The notes beneath the pieces were generated by a model, which was given only the letters and a program-made list of their open reading frames with translations, made no database searches and was not told the DNA's origin. From the NCBI GenBank assembly GCA_017999615.1, contig JAGNLM010000010.1, forward strand, positions 20,700 to 84,699: DNA of 64,000 bases, read 5' to 3'. Made by a program: the position numbers and the translations under genes. Source of the stretch: Gammaproteobacteria bacterium. GTDB lineage: Bacteria > Pseudomonadota > Gammaproteobacteria > JAABTG01. Shown here one piece after another: positions 8,474-18,438 of the stretch. Each line of letters opens with the position of its first letter. The stretch's first letter is position 1.

Positions 8474-10117
8474 GTGACTGCCCTGGCCACGACCCCCGAC
8501 CGCCTGCTCGTATCCGGTGACGAAGCCGTTGCCCTCGCCTGTCTGGACGCAGGAGTCCGGCTCGGCACCGGCTACCCCGGGACTCCCTCGACCGAGATCC
8601 TGGAGACCTTCGCGCAGCTGGGCGGAAAGGCCCAATGGGCGCCCAACGAAAAGGTCGCGATGGAGGTGGCCCTCGGCGCCGCCTTCGCCGGCGCCCGAGC
8701 CATCGTCACGATGAAGCACGTGGGCCTCAACGTCGCGGCGGACGTGCTCTTCACCGCGGCGTACACGGGGGTGACGGGGGGGTTCGTCATCGTCTCGGCC
8801 GACGACCCCGGCATGGCGTCCAGCCAGAACGAGCAGGACAACCGCCACTTCGCGCGCGCAGCCGGCGTGCCCATGCTCGAGCCCGCGGACTCCCAGCAGG
8901 CGTACGAACTCACGGGCATGGCCTTCGCGCTGTCCGAGCGATTCTCCATCCCCGTCATCCTGCGCATGACCACGCGGGTCTGCCACTCCAAGACCATCAT
9001 GCGCCGCGTGCCGCTGGACAAGCCCCCGCACGACCCGCACTTCGAGCGCGACATCCCGGCGCGGGTGATGGTCCCCGCGTACGCCCGCCCCGCGCACGTG
9101 CGGCTGCGCGACAAGCTGGAGCGGATCGCGGCCTGGAACGAGATCTCCGGGCTGAATCCTCGGATCGACGGCGACCGCAGACTCGGTATCGTCACCTCGG
9201 GGGTCTCCACGGTCCACGTCCGCGAGGCAGCGCCCCAGGCGGCCGTCCTGCAGTTGACCGTCACCTACCCCCTGCCCATGGGGCTCGTGCGCGACTTCGC
9301 AGCGAGCGTCGACCGGGTCCTGGTGATCGAGGAGGGCGACCCCATCCTCGAGCACGACCTGCGCGCAGCCGGTATCCCGGTCGAGGGCAAGCCCGAGCGC
9401 TTTCGCTTCGGCGAGCTCACGGTCGATCGTGTGCGGCGCATCCTCACCGGGAACCAGGAGCCCGAGCCGCCGCCCGTGCGCGGCAAGCCGCCGATGCTGT
9501 GCGAGGGGTGCTCGCACCGCTCCGTGTTCACGGTGCTGCGCAAGCTCGACTGCATCGTCGCGGGCGACATCGGCTGCTACACGCTCGCCGTCCTGCCTCC
9601 GTTCGAGGCCATGGACACCTGCGTGTGCATGGGCGCGAGCATCGGGGTCGGACTCGGCCTGCGCCACGTGCTGCCCCCCGAGGAGGCCAAGCGGGTCGTC
9701 AGCGTCATCGGCGACAGCACCTTCATGCACAGCGGCCTCACCGGCCTGGCGGAGATGGTCTACAACCCCCCGCCCACCGGGCACGTGCTCCTGATCCTCG
9801 ACAACGGCACCACCGCCATGACGGGCGCCCAGGAGCACGCGGGCACGGGGCGCAACCTGATCCACGACCCGACCGGCAAGGTCGTGTTCGAGGACGTGGC
9901 CCGCGCCATGGGGGTCCGGCACGTCGTGGTGCTGGACCCGATGGCCGACGAAGACGGTATGGAGGTGGAGATCCGCGCCGCGCTCGAGAGCGGCGAGCTT
10001 GCCGTCATCATCGCCCGGCGAGCCTGCATCCTCGCCGCCGGCAAGATCCGGCAGTGGGAGAAGGCCGCGGCCGAGAAGAGGGCCGCGGATCACCCGACCG
10101 CCCCCGAGGTGAATTGA
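8474..10117 (+). CDS. iorA: Indolepyruvate:ferredoxin oxidoreductase, alpha subunit, without ferredoxin domain
   Basis: Interconverts arylpyruvates (indolepyruvate, phenylpyruvate) plus CoA with arylacetyl-CoA and CO2, using ferredoxin. An N-terminal pyruvate-oxidoreductase pyrimidine domain ('GTGYPGTPSTEILETF', 'NEKVAMEVALGAAFAGARAIVTMKHVGLN') is followed by a transketolase-C-like part. A TPP-binding domain contains 'CEGCSHRSVF', 'GDIGCYTLAVLPPF', 'GASIGVGLGL' and 'GDSTFMHSGLTGL...DNGTTAMTG'. Family members from archaea and strict anaerobes normally carry a further C-terminal two-[4Fe-4S] ferredoxin domain; this protein (547 residues) ends just after 'RRACILAAGKI', so that domain is missing. 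The GTG at 8474 (CAGAGG 12 nt upstream) is preferred to the TTG at 8447. It heads an operon with iorB, paaK and an ACT gene. Confidence 0.93.
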   Translation: MTALATTPDRLLVSGDEAVALACLDAGVRLGTGYPGTPSTEILETFAQLGGKAQWAPNEKVAMEVALGAAFAGARAIVTMKHVGLNVAADVLFTAAYTGVTGGFVIVSADDPGMASSQNEQDNRHFARAAGVPMLEPADSQQAYELTGMAFALSERFSIPVILRMTTRVCHSKTIMRRVPLDKPPHDPHFERDIPARVMVPAYARPAHVRLRDKLERIAAWNEISGLNPRIDGDRRLGIVTSGVSTVHVREAAPQAAVLQLTVTYPLPMGLVRDFAASVDRVLVIEEGDPILEHDLRAAGIPVEGKPERFRFGELTVDRVRRILTGNQEPEPPPVRGKPPMLCEGCSHRSVFTVLRKLDCIVAGDIGCYTLAVLPPFEAMDTCVCMGASIGVGLGLRHVLPPEEAKRVVSVIGDSTFMHSGLTGLAEMVYNPPPTGHVLLILDNGTTAMTGAQEHAGTGRNLIHDPTGKVVFEDVARAMGVRHVVVLDPMADEDGMEVEIRAALESGELAVIIARRACILAAGKIRQWEKAAAEKRAADHPTAPEVN

Positions 10118-10118
10118 G

Positions 10119-10610
10119 ATGAGCGGGGATCGGGTCGTGAACGTGCTGATTGCCGGCCTCGGTGGCCAGGGCGTGGTGAAGGCCTCCGACATCCTGGCCG
10201 ACGCGGCGTTTCGCGCGGGCCTCGACGTCAAGAAGAGCGAGTTGCACGGCATGAGCCAGCGTGGTGGCTCGGTGTCGAGCGACGTGCGCTTCGGGCGCCA
10301 GGTCTTCAGTCCGATGATCCCCCGGGGCGAGGCCGATTTCGTGGTCGTCGTCGCCCCCGACCAGGTCGAGGTCGCGCGTCCGATGCTGAAGCCGGGGGGG
10401 GTCCTCGTCTCCCCCGCCGATCTGGAGGCTGCCGGCGTGAAGCCGCACCAGAAGAGCGTCAACGTGGCGCTCCTCGGGGCACTGGCCGTGCACCTGGAGA
10501 TCCCGCACGAACACTGGGTCGCCGCGATCCAGGGGCTGCTGCCCGAGAAGCATCATCGACTGAACCTCGAGGCCTTCGCCCTCGGGCGCCGGGCCGCGGG
10601 GGAAGAATAG
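10119..10610 (+). CDS. iorB: Indolepyruvate:ferredoxin oxidoreductase, beta subunit
   Basis: The gamma-type (catalytic accessory) subunit pairing with IorA. The 163-residue protein opens with 'VNVLIAGLGGQGVVKASDILADAAFRAGLDVKKSE', the glycine-rich start typical of 2-oxoacid oxidoreductase gamma/beta subunits. It continues with 'HGMSQRGGSVSSDVRFG', and 'PRGEADFVVVVAPDQVEVARPML'. It begins one nucleotide after the iorA stop (TGAGATG), so expression is coupled. It is slightly shorter than many IorB proteins (about 190), with the C-terminal helix reduced. Confidence 0.94.
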   Translation: MSGDRVVNVLIAGLGGQGVVKASDILADAAFRAGLDVKKSELHGMSQRGGSVSSDVRFGRQVFSPMIPRGEADFVVVVAPDQVEVARPMLKPGGVLVSPADLEAAGVKPHQKSVNVALLGALAVHLEIPHEHWVAAIQGLLPEKHHRLNLEAFALGRRAAGEE

Positions 10611-10629
10611 CCAACCCGGGGACTTCGCC

Positions 10630-11964
10630 ATGCTGACCGAGAACTGGAACGACGTCGGGACCGGGTTCCACCCGGTGAGCGCTCCGGACTACCTCCCGCT
10701 GCCCCAGCTGCACGAGCTGCAGCTCCGAAGGCTGAGGGCGGTGGTCTCCCGGGCTTACGAGAACGTTCCCTTCTACCTCAGCCGCATGGAGGAGCGCGCT
10801 GTCTCGCCTGCTTCGCTCGACACGCTGAGCGATCTGGGCCGACTCCCCTTCACGGTCAAGACGGACCTGAGGGACCACTATCCCTTCGGGCTCTTCGCCA
10901 GCCCCATGGGCGAGGTGGTGCGGCTGCACGCCTCGAGCGGGACGACGGGCAAGCCCATCGTCGTGGCCTACACCGAGGAGGACATCGCGGTCTGGACCGA
11001 GGCGATGGTCAGGGCGTTTGCCTGCTACGGCCTGCACCGCGGCGACATCGTCCAGAACTCCTACGGTTACGGCCTGTTCACCGGCGGACTGGGCGCCCAC
11101 TACGGCGCCGAGGCCCTGGGCGCCACCGTGGTCCCGGCCTCCGGCGGCAACACCGACCGGCAGATCATGCTGCTGCGCGACTTCGGGGTGACCGCGATCT
11201 GCTGCACCCCGAGCTACTTCACTCACATGATCGAGCGCGCCGCCGAGCTCGGTGTCGACATGAAGGCACTGCCCCTGCGGGTCGGCGTGTTCGGCGCCGA
11301 GCCCTGGAGCGACGGGATGCGCACGCACATCGAGCGTGCCGCGGGAATCACCGCGTTCGACATCTACGGCCTGTCCGAGATCGTTGGGCCGGGCGTCGCG
11401 GCGGAGTGCCGCGAGCAGAACGGGCTGCACGTCTTCGAGGACCACTTCTATCCGGAGATCATCGACCCCGAGACCGGCGCGGTGCTCCCCGACGGGGCCG
11501 AAGGCGAGCTCGTGCTGACGACGCTCTCGAAGAAGGCGATGCCGCTGATCCGCTATCGCACGCGCGACATCACGGCGCTGATCCCGGAGAGATGCGCCTG
11601 CGGGCGCACCATCCGCCGCATCCGCCGGATCGGCCGGCGTAGCGACGACATGTTCATCATCCGCGGCGTCAACGTCTTCCCCTCGCAGGTCGAGACGGCC
11701 CTGCTCACGGTCGAGGGCACCCTGCCGCACTACCGGATCGTGCTCACGACGGACAAGGGCCTCGACCAGATGGGCGTCGAGGTGGAGGTGAGCGCCGAGG
11801 TGGCGAGCGACCAGGTGAGGGTCATGGAGGACCTGCGCAAGCGCATCGGCCAGGCCATCGAGCGCATCGTGGGGATCCGCGTCGGCGTACGCCTGGTCGA
11901 GCCCCACTCCATCCCGCGCAGCGAGGGCAAGGCCAAGCGGGTGGTCGACCAGCGGGCCAAGTAG
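10630..11964 (+). CDS. paaK: Phenylacetate (arylacetate)-CoA ligase
   Basis: AMP-forming ligase of the PaaK family, 444 residues. It shows the AMP-binding P-loop 'LHASSGTTGKPIVVAY', 'IYGLSEIVGPGVAAEC', 'GELVLTTL...MPLIRYRTRDI', the zinc-like 'CACGRTIRRI' and the hinge 'GRRSDDMFIIRGVNVFPSQVE'. The C-terminal subdomain ends with the catalytic-lysine stretch 'SEGKAKRVVDQ'. It activates phenylacetate, indoleacetate or similar acids to CoA thioesters. Its position directly after iorAB means it handles the same arylacetyl-CoA pool. Exact substrate cannot be read from sequence. A paralogue lies at 18885-20177. Confidence 0.94.
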   Translation: MLTENWNDVGTGFHPVSAPDYLPLPQLHELQLRRLRAVVSRAYENVPFYLSRMEERAVSPASLDTLSDLGRLPFTVKTDLRDHYPFGLFASPMGEVVRLHASSGTTGKPIVVAYTEEDIAVWTEAMVRAFACYGLHRGDIVQNSYGYGLFTGGLGAHYGAEALGATVVPASGGNTDRQIMLLRDFGVTAICCTPSYFTHMIERAAELGVDMKALPLRVGVFGAEPWSDGMRTHIERAAGITAFDIYGLSEIVGPGVAAECREQNGLHVFEDHFYPEIIDPETGAVLPDGAEGELVLTTLSKKAMPLIRYRTRDITALIPERCACGRTIRRIRRIGRRSDDMFIIRGVNVFPSQVETALLTVEGTLPHYRIVLTTDKGLDQMGVEVEVSAEVASDQVRVMEDLRKRIGQAIERIVGIRVGVRLVEPHSIPRSEGKAKRVVDQRAK

Positions 11965-11992
11965 GCGCCAGGCGCCACGGGCCCACGGGCCC
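11964..11992. repeat. Two adjacent short tandem duplications after paaK
   Basis: GGCGCCA is duplicated (11964-11977), followed at once by duplicated ACGGGCCC (11977-11992). They lie at and after the paaK stop, before the ACT gene. Confidence 0.5.
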
Positions 11993-12034
11993 ACAAGCAA
12001 GCACGAGGATGGCAACATCGGGGCTTCGAAACCC

Positions 12035-12475
12035 ATGAAACTGACCCAGATCTCGATCTTCCTGGAAAACCGCCCGGGGCGCCTTCGCGCACCGTGCCAG
12101 ATACTGGCCGACCGGGGCATCAACATCCTGACGCTGTCCCTCGCCGACACCCAGCAGTTCGGCATCCTGCGGCTCATCGTGCGCGAGCCCGCGCGCGCCA
12201 AGGCCGCGCTCGAAGAGGCAGGCTACGTCGTCCACCTGAGCGATGTCGTCGCCCTCGAGGTACGGGACCGTCCCGGGGGACTCGCCGAGGTGTTGGCCCA
12301 CGTGGACGAAGGCGGCCTGAACGTCGAGTACATGTACGCGTTCACCTTCGGCCGAGGAGACCGGGCGGTGCTGATCTTCCGCTTCGAGAACGCCGACCGC
12401 GCTGCCGCCCTCCTTCAGTCCAAGGGCGTCAACGTCCTCGGCGAGGTCGAGTTGTTCGAGCGCGGCGCGTCCTGA
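12035..12475 (+). CDS. Double ACT-domain protein, paaK-linked
   Basis: A 146-residue protein made of two ACT domains: about residues 3-70 ('QISIFLENRPGRLRAPCQILADRGINILTLSLAD') and 74-142 ('VVALEVRDRPGGLAEVLAHVDEGGLNVEYMYAFTFG'). Each has the conserved RPG turn where amino-acid effectors bind. ACT pairs of this kind are stand-alone amino-acid sensors with no enzymatic domain. As the last gene of the ior-paaK operon it is a plausible feedback sensor of aromatic amino acids acting on the ligase; this is inference from position. A homologous protein follows the second paaK (18439-18867). Confidence 0.9.
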   Translation: MKLTQISIFLENRPGRLRAPCQILADRGINILTLSLADTQQFGILRLIVREPARAKAALEEAGYVVHLSDVVALEVRDRPGGLAEVLAHVDEGGLNVEYMYAFTFGRGDRAVLIFRFENADRAAALLQSKGVNVLGEVELFERGAS

Positions 12476-12595
12476 GGGCCGCAGAGGGGCGGGACTCCGG
12501 CCGGGGCTGCCGTCCTTTGGCGACCCCGGTGTCTGCGCGCTACAGAAGGCTCCCCCGGGGCCGATACTGGCGGTGATCAGCCATAGGCCGCCGCC

Positions 12596-14815
12596 ATGTA
12601 CGAGACGTACTACAGCCTTTCCGCCGACCCCTTCCGGCTCAGTCCCGACCCGCGGTTCTGCTTCGAGCACCCGAGCTTCTCCCGCGCCCGGAAGTACATG
12701 CAGTACGCCCTGCGGCGCGCCGAGGGCTTCATCATGGTCACGGGCCGGCCGGGAACCGGCAAGACCACACTCGTCGAGAGCCTGCTGACGGGGCTCTCGG
12801 GCAACGGGCCGGTCGCGGCGCGTCTCGTGACCGCCCAGTTGGGGCCCGACGAGCTCCTGCGCAAGGTGGCCTACGCCTTCGGGCTCCATGTCGCGGGGCT
12901 CGACAAGGCCACCATGCTCCTGCATCTCGAGCGCTTCCTGATTCAGCAGGCACGCACCGGCCGCGGCGCCCTGCTGGTCATCGACGAGGCTCAGGGGCTG
13001 AACGCATCCTCCCTGGAGGAGTTGCGCCTGCTCACCAACCTGCAGGAGAACGCTCGGCCGATCCTCCAGATCTTCCTCGTGGGGCAGGAGGAGTTGCGGG
13101 ACATCGTGCAGCGGCCCGAGCTCGAGCAGTTCCACCAGCGGCTCATCGCGGCGTGCCACCTGCGGCCTCTCGACCTCGAGGAGACACGGGCCTATGTGGA
13201 GCACCGGCTGCGGCGCGTGGGGTGGCGCGGGGACCCTCGCATCACCTCCGACGCCTTCGAACTGGTGCACCGGTTCAGCGCCGGCGTCCCCCGCCGGATC
13301 AACCAGGTTTGCAGCCGGTTGCTCCTGCACGGCGCGGCGGAAGACCGTCACCGCCTGGACGGGAACGACGCCCTGGCGGTCATCGAGGACCTGCGCGCCG
13401 AGCTCCTGGCGCCCGCCGAGGTGGCGGAACCGGAAGAGCTTCGGGACCTGCTGGCATCCCTTCCCAAGGAGCCCGAGCCGCCCCCGAGCGAGCTCCCTCC
13501 AGCGCCCAGGCCGGAACCTGTAAGCCCGCAGCCTGCCTCCGCCCCCCCAGCCCCTCGCGCGGGGGGCTCGCTGGCCATCCCCGGGACCGAAGCGGACGTC
13601 GAGCCCGAGCCTGCGGCACCGCAGCCCCAGAGGGCGCCGCGTACCGCCCCACCGCCCGCCGCGAGAGCCGCAGGCGGGCCCCAGGCGGCCGCCCCGTCCC
13701 CTACCGGTCAGCCGCGGCCGGTGCCGCCGGCGCCCCCCCCCGTTCCCTCCGTTGGGGCGGCCCCGCCGCGTGCCGTAGCCCGGGAGCGGGACGCGTGGAT
13801 GGCCACACCGATCCCCACCCCGCCGGAGCCGGCGAGCACCCCTGTGCCCCGGGAGCGCCCCCGCCGCCGATTCGCGGCCCGGGTGCTCGCGCTGTTACTG
13901 GTCGGTCTCGCCGCCGTTCCGTTGCTGCTCGCCCTTTCCCCGGAGCTCGCTGGCAGACTCCAGACGCAGGTGAGCGAGTGGTTGGCCGCTCTCCCCGTCT
14001 TGCGGAGCCCCGCCCCACCCTCGACCAGCGGTTCCGTCGCCCGCCGGTCAGGACCCGAAGAGGTGACATCACCGCGGGCCGAGGGGACCTCGAAGGGCGT
14101 GGAGACGAAGACAGAGCCCACACCCACGGCAGCGACCGCATTGCCGGCGAGCACACCTCTACCCCCCGCTCCGCAGGCCCCGCGCGAGGTCCGTGCAGTG
14201 GCTCGCGAAGCCTCCGACGAGATACCGGCCAGCGCCTCTCCGGCGCTGCCCCCGGCCCCTGCGGCAGAGGAGCCGACCCCGCCGACAGGGGAAGGCGTCC
14301 CCTCGCCTCGCTCCGGCCCCTCTCCTCTGCCGGAGCCCTCGTCGCAAATCGTCCAGACCGAGCAGTCATCGGGCCCGGCGCCCGACACGGCCAACGCCGA
14401 GCACGAGCTCGCGGGCCTCGGCGTCAGCGTGCGGCTGCTCCCGGATGGAACCGTACACGTGAACCTGCGCCGTCAGGTCCCCTTCGACACCAACTCTGCT
14501 GAAGTCCGCCCCGAGTCCCGGCCATTCCTCGACCGACTGGCCGAGGTCCTGAGCCGGCTGGAGGGGTTCGTCGTCCGGGTGGTCGGCCACACCGACGACT
14601 CGGGTCCCCGGGACTACAACGCCCAACTCTCGCGCAGGCGCGCCGAGGCGGTGGCCGCCTATCTGCGCCAGCAGGGCGTTCCAGGCGAGCGACTGCGGGC
14701 CGAGGGACGCAGCGCCGTCGAGCCGAGCCCAGAGCTGCACGGAGTGGCCGACGGCGGGGCCGACCGCCGACGCATCGACCTCCTCATCCAACGGAGCGCC
14801 AACGGCCGGGCCTGA
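12596..14815 (+). CDS. ExeA-type AAA+ ATPase with transmembrane segment and C-terminal OmpA domain
   Basis: A 739-residue fusion. Residues 1-270 are an ExeA/GspA-like ATPase: 'YYSLSADPFRLSPDPRF', Walker A 'GRPGTGKTT' (50-58), Walker B 'LLVIDEAQGL' (about 127-136), sensor 'QIFLVGQEEL' and 'RRINQVCSRLLLHG'. Then comes a long Pro/Ala-rich linker (about 275-420), one membrane helix (about 425-445), a second Pro-rich linker, and an OmpA-like peptidoglycan-binding domain (about 618-735) with 'FDTNSAEVRPESRPFLDRLAEVL', 'GHTDDSGPRDYNAQLSRRRAEAVAAYL' and 'RRIDLLI'. The ATPase would be cytoplasmic and the OmpA domain periplasmic. ExeA proteins help secretin assembly through a periplasmic peptidoglycan-binding domain of another fold. 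No type II secretion genes are adjacent. Confidence 0.88.
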   Translation: MYETYYSLSADPFRLSPDPRFCFEHPSFSRARKYMQYALRRAEGFIMVTGRPGTGKTTLVESLLTGLSGNGPVAARLVTAQLGPDELLRKVAYAFGLHVAGLDKATMLLHLERFLIQQARTGRGALLVIDEAQGLNASSLEELRLLTNLQENARPILQIFLVGQEELRDIVQRPELEQFHQRLIAACHLRPLDLEETRAYVEHRLRRVGWRGDPRITSDAFELVHRFSAGVPRRINQVCSRLLLHGAAEDRHRLDGNDALAVIEDLRAELLAPAEVAEPEELRDLLASLPKEPEPPPSELPPAPRPEPVSPQPASAPPAPRAGGSLAIPGTEADVEPEPAAPQPQRAPRTAPPPAARAAGGPQAAAPSPTGQPRPVPPAPPPVPSVGAAPPRAVARERDAWMATPIPTPPEPASTPVPRERPRRRFAARVLALLLVGLAAVPLLLALSPELAGRLQTQVSEWLAALPVLRSPAPPSTSGSVARRSGPEEVTSPRAEGTSKGVETKTEPTPTAATALPASTPLPPAPQAPREVRAVAREASDEIPASASPALPPAPAAEEPTPPTGEGVPSPRSGPSPLPEPSSQIVQTEQSSGPAPDTANAEHELAGLGVSVRLLPDGTVHVNLRRQVPFDTNSAEVRPESRPFLDRLAEVLSRLEGFVVRVVGHTDDSGPRDYNAQLSRRRAEAVAAYLRQQGVPGERLRAEGRSAVEPSPELHGVADGGADRRRIDLLIQRSANGRA

Positions 14816-14860
14816 GGCTGAGGCGTTCTCCAGCCGGCGGCACCGCGCCCGAGGGTCCGG

Positions 14861-14889
14861 GGACGCCCTGGGGGGCCTCCCGAGTTTTT
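14861..14889 (+). terminator. Probable rho-independent terminator after the ExeA-OmpA gene
   Basis: Arms GGACGCCC (14861-14868) and GGGCCTCC (14873-14880), seven of eight pairs, then CGAG and five Ts. Confidence 0.5.
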
Positions 14890-15031
14890 CCCTGCCCACG
14901 GGCTACGCGTGGGGGCTCGAGTCGGTCATACTTCGATGTTTTCCGGAACCAAGGCCCCTCACCCATCGCCCGGGCCGGCAGCACCCCCTTCGGGAAAGTC
15001 CGTGCTGACGGGTCCAAAGACAGGGATGGTC

Positions 15032-15469
15032 ATGAAACCCATGCGTGCAACCCGGAGAGTCCTGACAGCGGCGCTGTGCCTGGGCGCACTCTCCGCCCCA
15101 GCGGATAACGGCCGCGACCTTGCAGGGCAGTGCCAACAGGCCCTGCGGCTGAACGTCCTCGGTGTCGAGGGCCTCGACATCGACTCCATCATCGAGGGCG
15201 TGTACTGCGTCGCGTACATCGGTGGCCTGCTCGATGGCCTGATCGTCGCCGAGGAGGACATCGAGCCCCGGGCGGCCCGCGCCCGCCCCACCATCTGTCT
15301 GCCGCCCACCGGACTGGACATGGCCCAGGCCGTCCGCCTCGTGATGGCGTGGCTCGAGGAACACCCGGAGGGGCTGAGCGAGCCCGCCCGCGTCGTAGTG
15401 CACCGGGCACTCGCCGAGTCCTTTCCCTGCTCGACGCGGAGCGGTCCCGTCCCCAGGAAGAAGCGCTGA
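15032..15469 (+). CDS. Rap1a/Tai-family secreted protein
   Basis: A 145-residue exported protein. After a signal peptide (MKPMRATRRVLTAALCLGALSAPA) the mature part matches the Rap1a/Tai fold: an early Cys in 'LAGQCQQAL', 'GVYCVAYIGGLLDGLIV', 'TICLPPTGLDMAQAVRLVMAWLEEHPEGLSEPARVVVHRALAESFPC'. The conserved cysteines would form disulfides in the periplasm. Rap1a-type proteins are known as immunity proteins against type VI secretion peptidoglycan amidases, but many orphan members have no toxin partner, and none is adjacent here. The ATG at 15032 is chosen among three nearby ATGs because AGGGATG precedes it and it gives the shortest clean signal peptide. Confidence 0.75.
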   Translation: MKPMRATRRVLTAALCLGALSAPADNGRDLAGQCQQALRLNVLGVEGLDIDSIIEGVYCVAYIGGLLDGLIVAEEDIEPRAARARPTICLPPTGLDMAQAVRLVMAWLEEHPEGLSEPARVVVHRALAESFPCSTRSGPVPRKKR

Positions 15470-15518
15470 GCCGCGCTGAGCCGCGCGGCCACTCTGTGCA
15501 GTTTTGCATTTTGTTCAC

Positions 15519-15524
15519 TAGAAT
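15519..15524 (+). promoter_or_regulatory. Candidate -10 box for the HU-like gene
   Basis: TAGAAT lies in the only AT-rich patch of this stretch (about 15498-15530), 47 bp before the GTG start. The -35 match (TGTGCA, 18 bp upstream) is weak. Confidence 0.4.
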
Positions 15525-15570
15525 CTTCTCAGAGCTCGAGTCCCCGAGCCTGCGACAGGAGAGTCAAACC

Positions 15571-15990
15571 GTGGCAAAAGTGGCCCCCAAAACAAAAAAG
15601 AAACCCGCGAAGTCTCCCGTGAGCCGCAAAGCCGCTCCGGTGAAGAAGGCCGCGCCCAAGGCGAAGGCCGCGGCTGTTTCCAAGCCGATGACCAAGGCCC
15701 AGATCTACAACGCGATCACCGAGCGCGTCGGCCTCGCCAAGAAAGACGTGGCGGCCGTGATGTCGGAGCTGCAGGCGCTCATCGAGGGTCACCTGGCGAA
15801 GAAGGGCCCGGGCCAGTTCACGCTTCCCGGGCTCCTGAAGTTGACCCGCGCCAAGAAGCCCGCCACCAAGGCGCGCATGGGGCGCAACCCGCGCACCGGC
15901 GAAGCGATGGAGATCCCCTCCCGACCCGCCCGCACCACGATTCGCCTGCGGGCCCTGAAGGGGCTGAAAGGGATGATCGAGGGCAGCTAG
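15571..15990 (+). CDS. HU/IHF-family DNA-binding protein with lysine/alanine-rich N-terminal tail
   Basis: A 139-residue nucleoid protein. Residues 1-45 are a Lys/Ala/Pro-rich tail with repeats like 'KKAAPKAKAAA', similar to histone H1-like tails. Residues 46-139 are an HU domain beginning 'MTKAQIYNAITERVGLAKKDVAAVM' and including the beta-arm 'MGRNPRTGEAMEIPSRPARTT'. HU proteins bend and compact DNA; the basic tail should add non-specific affinity. The GTG at 15571 has AGGAGAG 7 nt upstream. An AT-rich promoter region precedes it and a clear terminator follows, so it is a single-gene unit. Confidence 0.9.
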   Translation: MAKVAPKTKKKPAKSPVSRKAAPVKKAAPKAKAAAVSKPMTKAQIYNAITERVGLAKKDVAAVMSELQALIEGHLAKKGPGQFTLPGLLKLTRAKKPATKARMGRNPRTGEAMEIPSRPARTTIRLRALKGLKGMIEGS

Positions 15991-16094
15991 GGAGCCCCTC
16001 GAAGGCCGCCCCATCCCCCTGGCTTGACGTACGGGCCCTCTGCAGCCTGGCGTCCGGCTCGAGGCTCTGGAGGGATGGCGGCCGGAACACCCGC

Positions 16095-16140
16095 CCTGGC
16101 GGGACGTTACCGCGCGTCCTGCCAGGTGGTGTTTGTTTGT
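16095..16140 (+). terminator. Rho-independent terminator of the HU-like gene
   Basis: Arms CCTGGCGGGACG (16095-16106) and CGTCCTGCCAGG (16115-16126) pair at 11 of 12 positions around an 8-nt loop. A T-rich tract, TGGTGTTTGTTTGT, follows. Confidence 0.8.
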
Positions 16141-16147
16141 GCGTCCC

Positions 16148-16432
16148 TCAGAGAGAGAGGGTCATCCCCCAGGGGTCGCTGTCCGTCACCGTAGCCGGAA
16201 ACGTTCGGGAGTACAGCCCCGCGTAGACACCGAGCAGGTCCTCAACCATAAGGTGCGTGCCCGGGGGGAATACGATGGGCCCGTGCAGCAGCACGAGGCT
16301 CTTCTCGTAGATCTCCCGAATCCCGTAGAGCCCGATCGGTCGACCCTGGTAGCGCAGGTGCACCAGGGGCAGTCTGAGCGTGCCCGACCCTCTGGGTGGG
16401 CGTGCTTGCGCCGCGACCGAAGACTCTGCCAT
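16148..16432 (-). CDS. Small hypothetical protein, possibly PilZ-like
   Basis: A 94-residue soluble protein starting at the ATG at 16432 with GGAGGT 7 nt upstream. After a polar N-terminus it has alternating strand-like segments: 'PLVHLRYQGRPIGLYGIREI', 'SLVLLHGPIVFPPGTHLMVEDLL', 'TFPATVTDSDPWGMTLSL'. The order (strand, 'G-I-R-E-I' turn, 'L.V', then a C-terminal 'A.V...GM.L' strand) recalls PilZ domains. The c-di-GMP-binding RxxxR and D/NxSxxG motifs are not intact, so binding is doubtful. It is divergent from uup across 103 bp. Confidence 0.6.
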   Translation of the reverse strand: MAESSVAAQARPPRGSGTLRLPLVHLRYQGRPIGLYGIREIYEKSLVLLHGPIVFPPGTHLMVEDLLGVYAGLYSRTFPATVTDSDPWGMTLSL

Positions 16433-16535
16433 GTCCACACCTCCGGTGCACTCCGACGAAGGTACACTCGCCGATAGCGGACAATGCGCAGACTTCCTTG
16501 AAACCCCGCTCGCCCACCTTGCCAACCACCCAGCA

Positions 16536-18425
<1,890 letters not shown>

Positions 18426-18438
18426 GGCACTGCTTCCC

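Noticed and set aside
8387..10462. 691-codon minus-strand frame opposite iorA
   Set aside because: Antisense shadow; iorA motifs and promoter support the plus strand.
12596..14815. Two separate genes (ATPase and OmpA protein) joined by a frameshift
   Set aside because: One frame is open throughout, the linker has typical Pro/Ala composition and a membrane helix lies at the expected place, so a true fusion is more likely.
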